Of a DNA stretch of 64,000 nucleotides, positions 50,472 through 59,632 are shown one piece after another (positions within the stretch are counted from its first letter, which is position 1; the number at the start of each line of letters is the position of its first letter). Source of the stretch: Guptibacillus hwajinpoensis (GTDB taxonomy: Bacteria > Bacillota > Bacilli > Bacillales > Guptibacillaceae); NCBI RefSeq assembly GCF_029277305.1, contig NZ_CP119526.1. One strand, given 5' to 3'. The position numbers and the translations under genes were made by a program. The notes beneath the pieces are model-generated. The model worked only from the letters and a program-made list of their open reading frames with translations, was not told where the DNA came from and did no database searches.

Positions 50472-51059
50472 TTAGCTTGTTAAGTAAGTTTGGATAGCTT
50501 TTAAACAGCTTTCTTTATACGTCCTATGTTTCTGATGATCCCCTGTCATCAACCATTGAATCATATAGCCATCAATTAGTGATCTCATCGCTTTTCCATC
50601 ATCATCGTAGTTCATACTATGGAGTAGACCTTCGCTTTCACCACGCATTATAATTAATTGGCTAATGGAAAAACAGTTTTGGTAGAAGCGAGCATTAATT
50701 TTACGATATCGTTCGTTCCTTGTAGCTTGAGCAAGGAAATCGAGATACACTTTGTAGAATTTCTCATTGTCCTCAGGATTAACAAAAACAGCATTTATAT
50801 AAGCTTGAAGCATTTCTTGAAATGATGTTTCGTTCTCAACGGCTGCTTTTTCTTTTTGATAAATTCGCTCCGTTATTTCTTCAAGAAGGTGTGCTAGGAC
50901 ATCTTCTTTGTTTTGAAAATAATAATTCGGGACCCCTTTACTAACATCAGCGTAATTAGCAATATCCTGTAGGGTGACTGTTTCGTATCCTTTATCTGAA
51001 ACTGCTTGATAGGCTGCTTTAATAATTTGTTTTCGTCGTAACTCTGTCTTTCGACTCAT
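50472..51059 (-). CDS. TetR family repressor (BetI-like)
   Basis: A 195-aa one-component regulator. The N-terminal HTH is RKQIIKAAYQAVSDKGYETV...DIANYADVSKGVPNYYFQNK. The helical C-terminal ligand domain resembles BetI. It is divergent from the reductase gene at 51188, and the palindrome at 51126-51135 in between is its likely operator. The ligand is unknown; AcuI-like targets suggest an acyl-CoA or enone. Confidence 0.9.
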   Translation of the reverse strand: MSRKTELRRKQIIKAAYQAVSDKGYETVTLQDIANYADVSKGVPNYYFQNKEDVLAHLLEEITERIYQKEKAAVENETSFQEMLQAYINAVFVNPEDNEKFYKVYLDFLAQATRNERYRKINARFYQNCFSISQLIIMRGESEGLLHSMNYDDDGKAMRSLIDGYMIQWLMTGDHQKHRTYKESCLKAIQTYLTS

Positions 51060-51124
51060 CGATCACAACTCCTTACAGATTTATTATACACATCCTATAA
51101 ACAGGAGGAAAGAATTCAGATTAA

Positions 51125-51154
51125 TTGACCGGTCAGAATAATTTTTGTTATGGT
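51125..51154 (+). promoter_or_regulatory. Promoter with TetR-type operator for the AcuI-like gene
   Basis: TGACCGGTCA (51126-51135) is a perfect palindrome overlapping the -35 hexamer TTGACC (51125-51130). A weak -10, TATGGT, follows at 51149-51154. The adjacent TetR protein would block this promoter. Confidence 0.6.
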
Positions 51155-51187
51155 AGTAGCGAACTTACGTTAAAGGAGGATTTTGAA

Positions 51188-52177
51188 ATGGAACCATTTA
51201 AAGCATTAGTAGTGGATAAAGTTGAAGAAGATACAAAAACCTCAATAAAAGGATTAACAAAAGAGGAGCTCCCTGCAGGTGATGTTCTCATTAAAGTTCA
51301 TTATTCTAGCGTCAATTATAAAGATGGATTAGCCACACATCCTAAAGGTAATATTGTAAAGGAATACCCACACGTTCCGGGGATTGACTTAGCTGGCGTT
51401 GTGGAAGAATCAGATCACCCTGATTGGAAAGAGGGAGATCAGGTTATAGTCACAAGCTATGAACTAGGCGTTTCTCATTTTGGCGGGTTTAGCGAATACG
51501 CAAGAGTGAAATCAGAGTGGATCGTTCCGCTTCCGAAAGGTCTATCTTTAAAAGAAGCCATGATCTATGGAACAGCAGGATTTACAGCTGCCCTTTCGAT
51601 CCATCAACTTGAACAAGCGGGTCTTTCACCCGATAAAGGTCCGGTCCTTGTGACAGGTGCTACAGGTGGAGTAGGAAGTATGGCGATTGCGATGCTTGCC
51701 AAGAAAGGATATGAAGTTGCAGCAAGTACAGGCAAAGAATCTGAACATGGGTATTTGAAGGAGCTAGGTGCAACGAGTATTCTCAGTCGAGATGAGGTTG
51801 CTCCTGAAGGATTTAAACCAATTGGAAAGCAAAAATGGGCAGGTGCTGTAGATCCTGTTGGTGGCACAACTCTTGCTGCTATATTAAGTAACACGATGTA
51901 CGGAGGAGCTGTCGCTGTAAGCGGGTTGACCGGTGGTCCTAAAGTTCCGACTACTGTATTTCCATTTATTCTAAGAGGCGTGAATCTTCTCGGGATTGAC
52001 TCTGTTTATTGCCCAATGGAAAAAAGGAAGGAAATCTGGAAAAAAGCTGCGAAAGACTACAAGCCTACAGAACATCTTGAGGCCATTCACAATGAAGTAA
52101 CGATTGAAGAACTTCCTGAAGTATTAAGCTCGATATTAAGTGGAAACATTCGTGGTAGAACGATCGTGAAATACTAG
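51188..52177 (+). CDS. YhdH/AcuI family NADPH-dependent reductase
   Basis: A 329-aa medium-chain dehydrogenase without structural zinc. N-terminal SSVNYKDGLATHPKG, PHVPGIDLAGVV, the cofactor motif VTGATGGVGSMA and the C-terminal GNIRGRTIVKY are typical of AcuI (acryloyl-CoA reductase) and YhdH. ATG at 51188 lies just after AAAGGAGG; the longer frame from 51125 begins in the promoter. Confidence 0.9.
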   Translation: MEPFKALVVDKVEEDTKTSIKGLTKEELPAGDVLIKVHYSSVNYKDGLATHPKGNIVKEYPHVPGIDLAGVVEESDHPDWKEGDQVIVTSYELGVSHFGGFSEYARVKSEWIVPLPKGLSLKEAMIYGTAGFTAALSIHQLEQAGLSPDKGPVLVTGATGGVGSMAIAMLAKKGYEVAASTGKESEHGYLKELGATSILSRDEVAPEGFKPIGKQKWAGAVDPVGGTTLAAILSNTMYGGAVAVSGLTGGPKVPTTVFPFILRGVNLLGIDSVYCPMEKRKEIWKKAAKDYKPTEHLEAIHNEVTIEELPEVLSSILSGNIRGRTIVKY

Positions 52178-52188
52178 AAGTAAGGGAG

Positions 52189-52216
52189 AAGAGAGAGAGA
52201 TTCTCTCTCTTTTTTT
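52189..52216 (+). terminator. Terminator after the AcuI-like gene
   Basis: AAGAGAGAGA pairs with TCTCTCTCTT, followed by a T run. Confidence 0.8.
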
Positions 52217-52249
52217 GTTTTCTTATTACATTCAATCGTAGGCTCTTAT

Positions 52250-52888
52250 TTAAGGTTTTACTCTTCCGACCGTTAGACCATCACAAAGTGGAAGCATAAT
52301 TGATTCAATTCGATCATCGTTTGCCATCATATTGTTAAACGTTCGGATTGCTTCTACATTATCCTCTTTAACGTTTTCATCGAAAACGCGATCGCCTTGG
52401 AGGGTATTATCGGCTACGATCACAGCACCTGGTACGGCAAGCTTTAAAGCCATCTCTAGATAATTCGGGTAGTTGACTTTATCTGCATCAATAAAGAAAA
52501 AATCATATTGCTGACCTGCACTAAGTAGAGATTCCATGTTTTGTAGCGCTGGTCCAATAACGTACTTCACCTTATCTCCAAGACCTGCTTTGGTTAAGTT
52601 ATCTTTGGCTACAGCAGCGTAGGAATCTTCTAATTCGAGCGATGTTAAAGATCCTTCATTCTCCAGTGCACCAGCAAGCATAATTCCACTATAGCCACCT
52701 AAAGCCCCTATTTCCATAACATTTCTTGGTTTTTTAATACTTACAAGAATGGAAAGGAAGCGTCCAACTTCTGGCTGAACTGAAATGGAAGGCATTCCTT
52801 TTTTTTGAATGCTTTCTTTAACGGTTTGTAATGCTGTGTCTTCATTACCAAAAAGATTGTGAATATACACATCGTGATTAAGAGCCAA
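52250..52888 (-). CDS. SAM-dependent O-methyltransferase (YrrM-like)
   Basis: A 212-aa class I methyltransferase of the caffeoyl-CoA OMT family. The SAM motif VMEIGALGGYSGI, acidic SLELEDSY, metal-site Asp in FFIDADKVNYPNY and ADNTLQGDRV are present. The target small molecule is unknown. TTG at 52888 has AAGGGTGAG upstream. Confidence 0.88.
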   Translation of the reverse strand: MALNHDVYIHNLFGNEDTALQTVKESIQKKGMPSISVQPEVGRFLSILVSIKKPRNVMEIGALGGYSGIMLAGALENEGSLTSLELEDSYAAVAKDNLTKAGLGDKVKYVIGPALQNMESLLSAGQQYDFFFIDADKVNYPNYLEMALKLAVPGAVIVADNTLQGDRVFDENVKEDNVEAIRTFNNMMANDDRIESIMLPLCDGLTVGRVKP

Positions 52889-53275
52889 GCAGATCTCACC
52901 CTTCCTTTTAAATGTCGATTCGTTTTCATTGTTATCCAGCGAATATGTACTGTCAAGACTTAAGCAGTGTTAAAATAAGGTAGGATAAGTAAATAAGGCG
53001 ATCACTTAATTACCAACACTAACACAAAAATGTAAATTAACCCTAAGTGATAGCGCCGCTTCGTGACTATAGTCCTTGTTCAGTTAGATAGACTTGGGAA
53101 AGTAGGAAACAAAAAACGTCATTAATCCTACGAAAGATATTGTTATTTCCCAATACCCGCTTTGTCAATTGTTTGTTAAACTAGTAGTAACAGCCAGGAT
53201 CGGTTATTAAAGTCCATCCTTTTTCCTACTTGCTTGAACGGAAGAAGGCAGCTGAATATGAAAGGGGAGTTCAAA
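52889..53275. other. Intergenic stretch, no gene seen
   Basis: About 390 bp between the methyltransferase and the next gene. It presumably holds both promoters. A short GGAT...ATCC inverted repeat with five Ts near 53195-53226 is weak. No RNA gene, riboswitch or coding frame is supported. Confidence 0.4.
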
Positions 53276-54178
53276 ATGCCGCTTGAGCAAGGGAACAAAG
53301 CACTAAAGTCTGATGAACATGATTCGTCTATCACAGCATATACTACGAAGCAGGACAATGTGCCCAAACTACCCATTGCTAGTGATGAAGGTTTTTCTAA
53401 CGTAATTAGAGATTCCAATCAGAATTATTGGTTTACTAAACAGCTGTCATCGAATCATGTTGAAGTTTATGTTTTTGTTCATAGTCTTGCTCAACTGAGA
53501 ACCTTTCAGGTAAACGGAAAACCAAGCTTCTATGAGTTTCCTAATTCAGTCTGCATTGCATGTGAAGGTGAAGAGTGGAATGGATGGATTTATGAGTTCG
53601 CAAAGGACGATCCGCGCATGATACATCAGTGGCATGTAAAAGGGATTTTCTGTGACCTTAAGCGAAAGGGAAACCAGCTGATTGTTTCGTCCTACCATGT
53701 TGAAGGGGATGAGGCTCTCTTAACCACATTTGGAGATACTGGTAAAAAGGTGACTCCACTTGAAGAAGGTTATTCACCGGTTAACATGATGATTGCTGAT
53801 GAAGGTTTGTATGTAGCTGCTCTATCAATCTCTTCCGCTCGACAAGATCAGGTCCTTCTTCTTGATGAGCATTTTCAAGTGAAGAATTCGTTTAAGCTTG
53901 ATTTCTCTCCTCGTACGATATACTCATGGAGTGGGTTATTAATTGTCCATGGCATAAACGGTAGAACTGGGAAAAGTGATCAGCTTGTCTATATCTGTCC
54001 CAAAACCGGTCAGCAGGAAAAGTTTCCTATCCCAAGTAGCGAGCTTTTAACGTGCACGGATCAACACTTAACTTTCTATAATGCAGAATCAAAAATCTTA
54101 GCAATTTGGGATCATGAAGAAAAAGAAATCATCAGTATGAGAGAAGCAGAACGGCCTTATGCTTCGAATCATTTTTAA
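53276..54178 (+). CDS. Unknown 300-aa protein, possible beta-propeller
   Basis: A soluble protein not recognised. It has a run of beta-strand-like blocks ending in aromatic or Trp residues (NYWFTKQL, GWIYEFAKDD, HQWHVKG, YSWSGLLIVHG, LAIWDHEEKE), which suggests a WD- or SMP-30-like propeller. ATG at 53276 follows AGGGGAG by 6 nt; ATG at 53258 and TTG at 53234 are less well placed. No operon partner. Confidence 0.7.
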   Translation: MPLEQGNKALKSDEHDSSITAYTTKQDNVPKLPIASDEGFSNVIRDSNQNYWFTKQLSSNHVEVYVFVHSLAQLRTFQVNGKPSFYEFPNSVCIACEGEEWNGWIYEFAKDDPRMIHQWHVKGIFCDLKRKGNQLIVSSYHVEGDEALLTTFGDTGKKVTPLEEGYSPVNMMIADEGLYVAALSISSARQDQVLLLDEHFQVKNSFKLDFSPRTIYSWSGLLIVHGINGRTGKSDQLVYICPKTGQQEKFPIPSSELLTCTDQHLTFYNAESKILAIWDHEEKEIISMREAERPYASNHF

Positions 54179-54196
54179 TAAAGGCTTTTTTCTAAA

Positions 54197-54427
54197 GGCT
54201 CTTTTCTCAAAGGTTGTTGCTTTTGAAAGAATTTTGTATAAAGAACCAAACTTGGCTGATTGGAGCGGAAGGTGCTCGACTCCTGCGGGACTAGCGGGAC
54301 AGGTGAGACCCCACAGGCGCAATGTTTTTGTGCGCCGAGGAGGCTCACCGCCCGCCCCGCGGAAAGCGAGCATCCTGAAGCGGAAATCCCCCTCACTCTT
54401 ATAGCAACAATGTTTACGAAAAGAGCC
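54197..54427. repeat. Dispersed palindromic repeat, copy 5 (longest)
   Basis: A 231-bp copy with GGCTCTTTTC and GAAAAGAGCC ends. The core has GGAGCGGAAGGTGCTCGACT, CTGCGGGACTAGCGGGACAG, GTGAGACCCC, and their partners GAGGCTCACCGCCCGC and GCGGAAAGCGAGCATCC. Frames open across it on both strands are a by-product of the GC-rich palindrome. Confidence 0.8.
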
Positions 54428-54627
54428 TTAATAAAAGAGAACAATGAACTTGAGCAGAATATGCTCAGGTTTTTTTGTTGTGAGTAGTTCTGAAAGATTG
54501 TGGAGTAGAGACGTTTAAGTATACGGTTTTTTAATAAAGTGTGAAGATAGAAGGTGAACTGCAACAATGCTATAATATGTGAAAGACCATGAGTGATGAA
54601 GCTATAAATGTGAAAGTGAGGAAAAGA

Positions 54628-55110
54628 ATGCGACCAGAACCTTCGAAAAAAATTGATCCAAAAGGGTTAAAAGTATGGCAAATAACAGGCGCGATTGTAT
54701 CGTTTGTAAGCATCGTTATTCTTGTGGGTTTATTTATGATCCACTTTCTCGTCTACACCATACCTTATTGGGTTTTAGTAGTAAGCATCCTTCTCGTCAT
54801 TCTATTTACTATTCTACAAGTTTGGGTCCTCCCTAAGCTTAAGTGGAGAAAATGGCGATATGAAGTTAGCGAGCATGAAGTAGAGTTAAAGCACGGTGTT
54901 ATTACGGTGACACGGACATTGATTCCAATGGTTCGAGTTCAGCATGTTGACACGAGACAAGGACCATTGCTACGAGCGAATCAGCTATCATCTGTTACTA
55001 TTTCAACCGCAGCAACAACACATGAAATACCAGCTCTTTCTAATGAAATCGCAGATGAACTAAGGGATCGAATTTCAGTTCTTGCGAGGATGGCAGAAGA
55101 TGATGTTTGA
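54628..55110 (+). CDS. ydbS: PH-domain membrane protein YdbS
   Basis: A 160-aa protein with two membrane helices (TGAIVSFVSIVILVGLFMI, WVLVVSILLVILFTI) and a bacterial PH (bPH_2) domain with LKHGVITVTRTLIPMVRVQH. In B. subtilis ydbST gives resistance to some peptide antibiotics. ATG at 54628 with GTGAGG 6 nt upstream is chosen; ATG at 54589 has no good site. It overlaps ydbT. Confidence 0.85.
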   Translation: MRPEPSKKIDPKGLKVWQITGAIVSFVSIVILVGLFMIHFLVYTIPYWVLVVSILLVILFTILQVWVLPKLKWRKWRYEVSEHEVELKHGVITVTRTLIPMVRVQHVDTRQGPLLRANQLSSVTISTAATTHEIPALSNEIADELRDRISVLARMAEDDV

Positions 55111-56542
55111 TCGCAAGCGTCTTCATCCTGTAGCAATGCTTCTATCGTTTATTAGTTCTATTAGAGAGGCGGCACTTCCCCTCATCTTTTTCGTTTTTGT
55201 TGGACGAGGTGGCTATTCATGGTGGCATTTCGTAGCAATTGGAGGACTACTTGTTTTCACGCTGGTAAATGGCGTTATGGGCTGGCTCTTCTATACATAT
55301 CAAATACAAAACAATGAATTGCGCATTCATCAGGGCTTTATTTTTCGCAAAAAACGTTTTATTCCAAGAGAGAGAATTCAATCTATTGATTTCTCACAAG
55401 GTGTTATTCAACGTCTTTTTGGACTAGTAAAAGTGCAAATTGAGACGGCTGGTGGAGGCGGTGAACCAGAGGTCGTTATGCCAGCATTAAGGCGTCTTGA
55501 TGCGGAGCGTTTAAAAGAAGAATTGTATGACAAGAAAAGTACAATAGAAGAAGTGGATGAAGAAGTCGCACCTGTTTTAGAGTATAAATTAACGTGGCGT
55601 CAGCTTCTCATAGCTGCATCAACTTCAGGTGGAATAGGCGTTGTTCTCTCTTTTGTGGCGGCGATTGGTTCCCAATTGGATGATCTTATTCCTGGTGAAT
55701 TCTATACGAGAGCAACAGAAACGATTTTGGATGCAACAATTCCACTTATTCTGATTACAGTCGCTTTTATTCTGATTTTGTCATGGATTTTCTCGGTTGC
55801 AGGAACGGTTTTAAAATACGGAGGGTTTGTTTTGTCTCGTCAGGAAAATGATCTACTTATCCATCGAGGTGTTCTTGAAAAGAGACAATTAACAATACCT
55901 GTACACAGAATTCAAGCAATCAGGGTGGTAGAAGGTCTTTTACGCCAGCCTTTTGGTTATGCTGCAATTTACGTAGAAAGCGGCGGAGGCGGAGGGAAAG
56001 ATGAACAATTCTCAACGGTTTTGTACCCTCTAATGAAGCGTAAACATATTAAGTCTTTTCTTAAAGAGGCATTACCGGAAATTCCCATTCATAACGATGT
56101 CGAGTCTTTGCCTACTCGTGCAAGACGACGTTATATGATTCGATTTACTCTTCCAACCCTTATACCAATTGGTGTTCTTAGTTATTTCATTCCATATGGG
56201 TATATATCCATTCTATTGATTCCACTCGCCTGCCTAATTGGTTATTTGCATTATCGTGATGCAGGTTGGAGTGTAAAGAAAGGGATTGCCCTCTTACAGT
56301 TCAGGCAGATTGGGAGAACGCGTGTCTACGTAGCGCGAAGAAGAATTCAAGCTATGGAGATGCAAACGACTTATTTTCAGAAACGAAGATTATTAACAAC
56401 ATTCCAGCTGTCGATTCTCTCGAGCTTTGCAGGTAAACAATTTCGAGTGAGAGATATTGATCAGTTTGAGGGACAGTCACTTCTGGATTGGTATTCATAT
56501 GAAGCAAGTGAGCGTTCTATTGAATTAAAACATGGTGAATAA
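55100..56542 (+). CDS. ydbT: PH-domain membrane protein YdbT
   Basis: A 480-aa protein with several membrane pairs and three bPH_2 units: NELRIHQGFIFRKKRFIPRE, DLLIHRGVLEKRQLTIPVHR and the last around QIGRTRVYVARRRIQAMEM. Each has the R-I-Q-(S/A) turn of the domain. It works with YdbS in envelope protection. It starts inside ydbS (11-bp overlap), so the two are coupled. Confidence 0.87.
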   Translation: MMFDRKRLHPVAMLLSFISSIREAALPLIFFVFVGRGGYSWWHFVAIGGLLVFTLVNGVMGWLFYTYQIQNNELRIHQGFIFRKKRFIPRERIQSIDFSQGVIQRLFGLVKVQIETAGGGGEPEVVMPALRRLDAERLKEELYDKKSTIEEVDEEVAPVLEYKLTWRQLLIAASTSGGIGVVLSFVAAIGSQLDDLIPGEFYTRATETILDATIPLILITVAFILILSWIFSVAGTVLKYGGFVLSRQENDLLIHRGVLEKRQLTIPVHRIQAIRVVEGLLRQPFGYAAIYVESGGGGGKDEQFSTVLYPLMKRKHIKSFLKEALPEIPIHNDVESLPTRARRRYMIRFTLPTLIPIGVLSYFIPYGYISILLIPLACLIGYLHYRDAGWSVKKGIALLQFRQIGRTRVYVARRRIQAMEMQTTYFQKRRLLTTFQLSILSSFAGKQFRVRDIDQFEGQSLLDWYSYEASERSIELKHGE

Positions 56543-56598
56543 ATTGGTTGGAATAAGAATATTACGATAGAGGTCTTAGAAGAAGGAGAGGTGAAAGT

Positions 56599-57249
56599 AT
56601 GACAATTGATATACAACAACTAACAAACGACTTTCTTGAAGGCGATCAGGATCGAGCGTGGGATAGAATTGCAGAGCATAAGATTTTGATGGAAGATAGC
56701 CATTTAACGTATGAAGCATTAACGAAAGCCATGCAACGAGTAGGAAAGCTATGGGAAGAAAATGAAATTTCTGTAGCAGATGAGCATCTTGCTACAACCA
56801 CTTGCGATTATGTGCTTTCTCGGTATGCCTATACTAGAAAATTAACGAGTAAGAATACGAACGGTCCACGTGCACTATTTCTATGTATTGAACAAGAGCA
56901 ACATTATTTAGGGTTAAAAATGATTTCGCTGCTTTTTCAAGAGTACGGTTGGCAAACTAAATTATTTGGAGCGAATTTACCACTAGAGCACGTTATTGAT
57001 ACGGTAGAGGAGTGGGATGCGTCCGTTGTAGGAATTTCGGTCTCCATTATGTCTCACGTTGAGCGACTTAATCACTATGTGACAGAGCTTGAAGGGTTAG
57101 AAAAGACTCCTGAAGTGATAGTTGGCGGTAGACTAGCTGCACAGTATGACTTATCAAAGTATTGCTCTAAGGAAACGATAGTAGTTCCAAATCTCGATCA
57201 GGTTCGTTTATGGTTAGAAAATCGAAAGGGTGGAGATGGTCATGTTTAA
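56599..57249 (+). CDS. B12-binding domain protein, possible light or cobalamin sensor
   Basis: A 216-aa protein with a helical cap (1-85; LWEENEISVADEHLATTTCDYVL) and a Rossmann B12-binding domain (90-210). The cobalamin-ligand motif is EQEQHYLGLKM, an E-x-H-x2-G variant of D-x-H-x2-G. The W...EH pattern in the cap resembles CarH/LitR photoreceptors, but there is no DNA-binding domain. It overlaps the following STAS gene by 8 bp, so it may feed a signal into that protein. GGAGAGG precedes the ATG. Confidence 0.85.
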   Translation: MTIDIQQLTNDFLEGDQDRAWDRIAEHKILMEDSHLTYEALTKAMQRVGKLWEENEISVADEHLATTTCDYVLSRYAYTRKLTSKNTNGPRALFLCIEQEQHYLGLKMISLLFQEYGWQTKLFGANLPLEHVIDTVEEWDASVVGISVSIMSHVERLNHYVTELEGLEKTPEVIVGGRLAAQYDLSKYCSKETIVVPNLDQVRLWLENRKGGDGHV

Positions 57250-58012
57250 TATTAAGAATCATCCACTCCCTGCGTTTATCGTTAACGAAAAGCTAGAAAT
57301 TATTGATGAGTCACAACTAGCCAGTGAGTCCTTTACTTCCCCCTCTTCTTTTCTAGATCTTGTGGACAAGTATAGCAGGACAAAGGCGAAAAAGTATCTC
57401 ACGCCTCATGAGGAGCAAGTAGAGATCGAGTTGGTACTGAACACGGAACATGAATCTTATTCGCTTTATAACGTGTATTCAAATTGGACAAAAGAGGGAA
57501 CAGCTCAACTTGTATGTGTTAAGCAGGACCAAAGAATTGCAAAGCTTGGAGAGTCAATCCAAAAACAAAGAGAGAGATTATCTGAAACCAACTTTGATTT
57601 GCTAGATAAAAAGGAAGAGCTAGAAACGGCTTTAAAAAGAATTAAAAAGTTATCTAGCCCTTTCCTGCCAATCTCTTCAACTATTGGAGTTATCCCTTTA
57701 TTCGGAACGCTCGAACAGGAGTTGTTTGAAGTGAATGAGAATGAACTGCTTTACTCACTTCGCAATGAAGACTATGAGCGCGTTATTATTGATTTTAGTG
57801 GTGTTGGAGAAATAGAAGAGAGCGGTGCTCATGCCTTACACTCCTTTTGCAAAATGGTGAATGTGATCGGAGTGATACCCGTGTTATGTGGATTAAAGCC
57901 TTCGCATGTCTTTCACCTATTAAATCTTGATTTCGAATTAGATCAGAACTTTGAACTAACTGGCAAATTAAAGGACGCTATTCAGTACTATATGGAATCT
58001 CCATTGAAATAA
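57242..58012 (+). CDS. RsbR-like STAS-domain protein
   Basis: A 256-aa protein. Residues 1-90 look PAS-like (HPLPAFIVNEKLEIIDES), 95-140 form a coiled coil (QKQRERLSETNFDLLDKKEEL), and the end is a STAS domain opening SSPFLPISSTIGVIPLFGTL, as in RsbR stressosome proteins. The position of the usual phosphorylated Ser/Thr reads IEESGAHALHS. GGTGGAG 6 nt upstream fixes ATG at 57242. It is coupled to the B12-binding gene. Stressosome function is inferred; the rsb operon normally follows ndoA in relatives. Confidence 0.82.
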   Translation: MFNIKNHPLPAFIVNEKLEIIDESQLASESFTSPSSFLDLVDKYSRTKAKKYLTPHEEQVEIELVLNTEHESYSLYNVYSNWTKEGTAQLVCVKQDQRIAKLGESIQKQRERLSETNFDLLDKKEELETALKRIKKLSSPFLPISSTIGVIPLFGTLEQELFEVNENELLYSLRNEDYERVIIDFSGVGEIEESGAHALHSFCKMVNVIGVIPVLCGLKPSHVFHLLNLDFELDQNFELTGKLKDAIQYYMESPLK

Positions 58013-58053
58013 AGAAACCGGTGATTGTCTATCTAATCACCGGTTTCTTTCTA
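58011..58053 (+). terminator. Terminator of the B12/STAS operon
   Basis: A perfect 16-bp stem, AAAGAAACCGGTGATT (58011-58026) with 58035-58050. Confidence 0.9.
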
Positions 58054-58056
58054 TTT

Positions 58057-58146
58057 GGCTATTTTCTTAGTGATTGTTGCTACAAGAGTATAAGTGGGGT
58101 TTTTATTCAATAATTGTTTCAAAAGCAACAATCTTTAGAAAGAGCC
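58057..58146. repeat. Dispersed palindromic repeat, copy 6 (short form)
   Basis: GGCTATTTTC at one end and GAAAGAGCC at the other, with GATTGTTGCT / AGCAACAATC inside and ATTCAATAATTGTTTCAAAA. The GC-rich core is absent, so this is a 90-bp deletion form. Confidence 0.72.
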
Positions 58147-58167
58147 TTCTATTTATATACTCATTCA

Positions 58168-58932
58168 TTAGAAATACCGTACGATGAAGCCAAGTGCTAC
58201 GAGAACAATGAAGATTCCCCAGATGATCTTGCTTCCTGCTCCAGAACCAGAACGAATTCTACGCTTTTGCCATCTGTTAGGTTTAAAGCGAATATCCCCA
58301 CTAGTATCAGCTGCCCGCCTAACACGAATCATACCTCGGTTAATATAGGGTTTGGCACCAATAAGAAGTATAGGTGCTAATGCTGCACCAGCGAGAAAGC
58401 CGAATAAATGACCGAGAACGTTAATGTTGGGACTAATGAACGTCATAACTAGACCAATTCCAAGAATCATCAAAATCAGCTGGGAGTTTGCCTGATCAAT
58501 GAGCTCTTTTCGATAGAAGGCCATATAGAAATAGATTCCGAATAGGCCGAAGATCGCACCGGACGCACCTACATGACTAAATGTACTGTCCTGTAAATAA
58601 AAAGTAGCGATGTTTGCAATGATACCAGCACCAAAGTAACCAATTAAGAATTTCACTTTACCTAACATCTGCTCTAAAGCAGGGCCAAAAAGGTAAAGCG
58701 AGAAAGAGTTGAACAACACGTGAGCAAAGCCGGCGTGTAGAAAGATTGGTGTGATAAGTCTCCAGTACTGCCCGGCCTCAATCGCTCGATTTGAGCCTAC
58801 TCCTAAATTGAAAATGGAGTACGTCCCGAAAAGGTTTACCATAATAAAGAGGAGGATATGTATACCAATAAGTATGGAGATGATAGGATAATAGCGGATA
58901 AATGAGCGAAAATCTTCATTTCGCAAAAACAT
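58168..58932 (-). CDS. Rhomboid family intramembrane serine protease (YdcA-like)
   Basis: A 254-aa membrane protease with six core helices. LHAGFAHVLFNSFSLY is the conserved helix-2 region. The nucleophile is Ser in GASGAIFG and the base His in NVLGHLFGFLAGA. A basic C-terminal tail precedes a seventh helix (IIWGIFIVLVALGFIV). Its substrates are unknown. It lies next to acpS as in B. subtilis. Confidence 0.92.
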   Translation of the reverse strand: MFLRNEDFRSFIRYYPIISILIGIHILLFIMVNLFGTYSIFNLGVGSNRAIEAGQYWRLITPIFLHAGFAHVLFNSFSLYLFGPALEQMLGKVKFLIGYFGAGIIANIATFYLQDSTFSHVGASGAIFGLFGIYFYMAFYRKELIDQANSQLILMILGIGLVMTFISPNINVLGHLFGFLAGAALAPILLIGAKPYINRGMIRVRRAADTSGDIRFKPNRWQKRRIRSGSGAGSKIIWGIFIVLVALGFIVRYF

Positions 58933-58970
58933 ATATTAACCACCTTTTCTACAGATTAAATTTTTTGTTT

Positions 58971-59081
58971 GGCTCTTTTCGTATACATTGTTGCTGTAAG
59001 AGTGGTTGAATTTCCGCTCCAATCAGCGATGTTTTTTATTCAATAATTGTTTTAACAGCAACAATCATTTAGGAAAGAGAC
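58971..59081. repeat. Dispersed palindromic repeat, copy 7 (short form)
   Basis: GGCTCTTTTC at one end and a decayed GAAAGAGAC at the other; CATTGTTGCT and AGCAACAATC, TTCCGCTCCAATCAGC and TATTCAATAATTGTTT are shared with other copies. Confidence 0.7.
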
Positions 59082-59215
59082 TTTTATAAAGTAAGCGACA
59101 TTTAAATACAATGAACTATCTTTTTATTTCTTACTAGTTTAGCATAGCTTTCAACTTGAGCACTATTTATAACTTTATGCTTTATTTTAAGAAGATAGTA
59201 CTATGGAGGTTTTTC

Positions 59216-59575
59216 ATGATTATCGGAATTGGCGTCGACTTAATTGAACTTGAGCGTATTCAGAAAGCTGTTGAAAGGAACCCATCTTTTTCAGAACGCA
59301 TTCTGACGAGTGGTGAGCATGAGATGTATAGCAAACTCAGTGGACATAGAAGTGTGGAATTTCTTGCTGGTCGGTTTGCAGCTAAAGAAGCTTATGCGAA
59401 AGCGAGAGGAACAGGAATTGGTAAACTAAGCTTTCAGGATATTTCAATCAAAAAATCCTCTGAAGGCGCACCTTATATTGAGGCAAGAGGTGAGGATGAA
59501 CGCATACATATTACCATTTCACACACGAGGCAACATGCGGTGGCGCAAATCATTATTGAGAGCTCGTCAAGCTAG
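59216..59575 (+). CDS. acpS: Holo-[acyl-carrier-protein] synthase
   Basis: A 119-aa enzyme that loads phosphopantetheine onto ACP. GIGVDLIELERI (metal-binding Asp) and FLAGRFAAKEAYAKARGTGIG (Glu and Lys) are the family motifs. ATG at 59216 follows GGAGGT by 5 nt; the longer frame from 59156 has no site. Confidence 0.95.
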   Translation: MIIGIGVDLIELERIQKAVERNPSFSERILTSGEHEMYSKLSGHRSVEFLAGRFAAKEAYAKARGTGIGKLSFQDISIKKSSEGAPYIEARGEDERIHITISHTRQHAVAQIIIESSSS

Positions 59576-59632
59576 TCTGCATAACTTTGCGACTTGCCTC
59601 ATATATTTTACCACGGTCAGGAGGGACCTGTT

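Noticed and set aside
54491..54515. Sigma-W promoter for ydbS (TGAAAG...CGTT)
   Set aside because: The spacer is 15 bp and both hexamers deviate, so the match is too weak to annotate.
54159..54567. Several open frames across the repeat at 54197-54427
   Set aside because: They exist because the GC-rich palindrome lacks stops; translations have no family features and differ on both strands.
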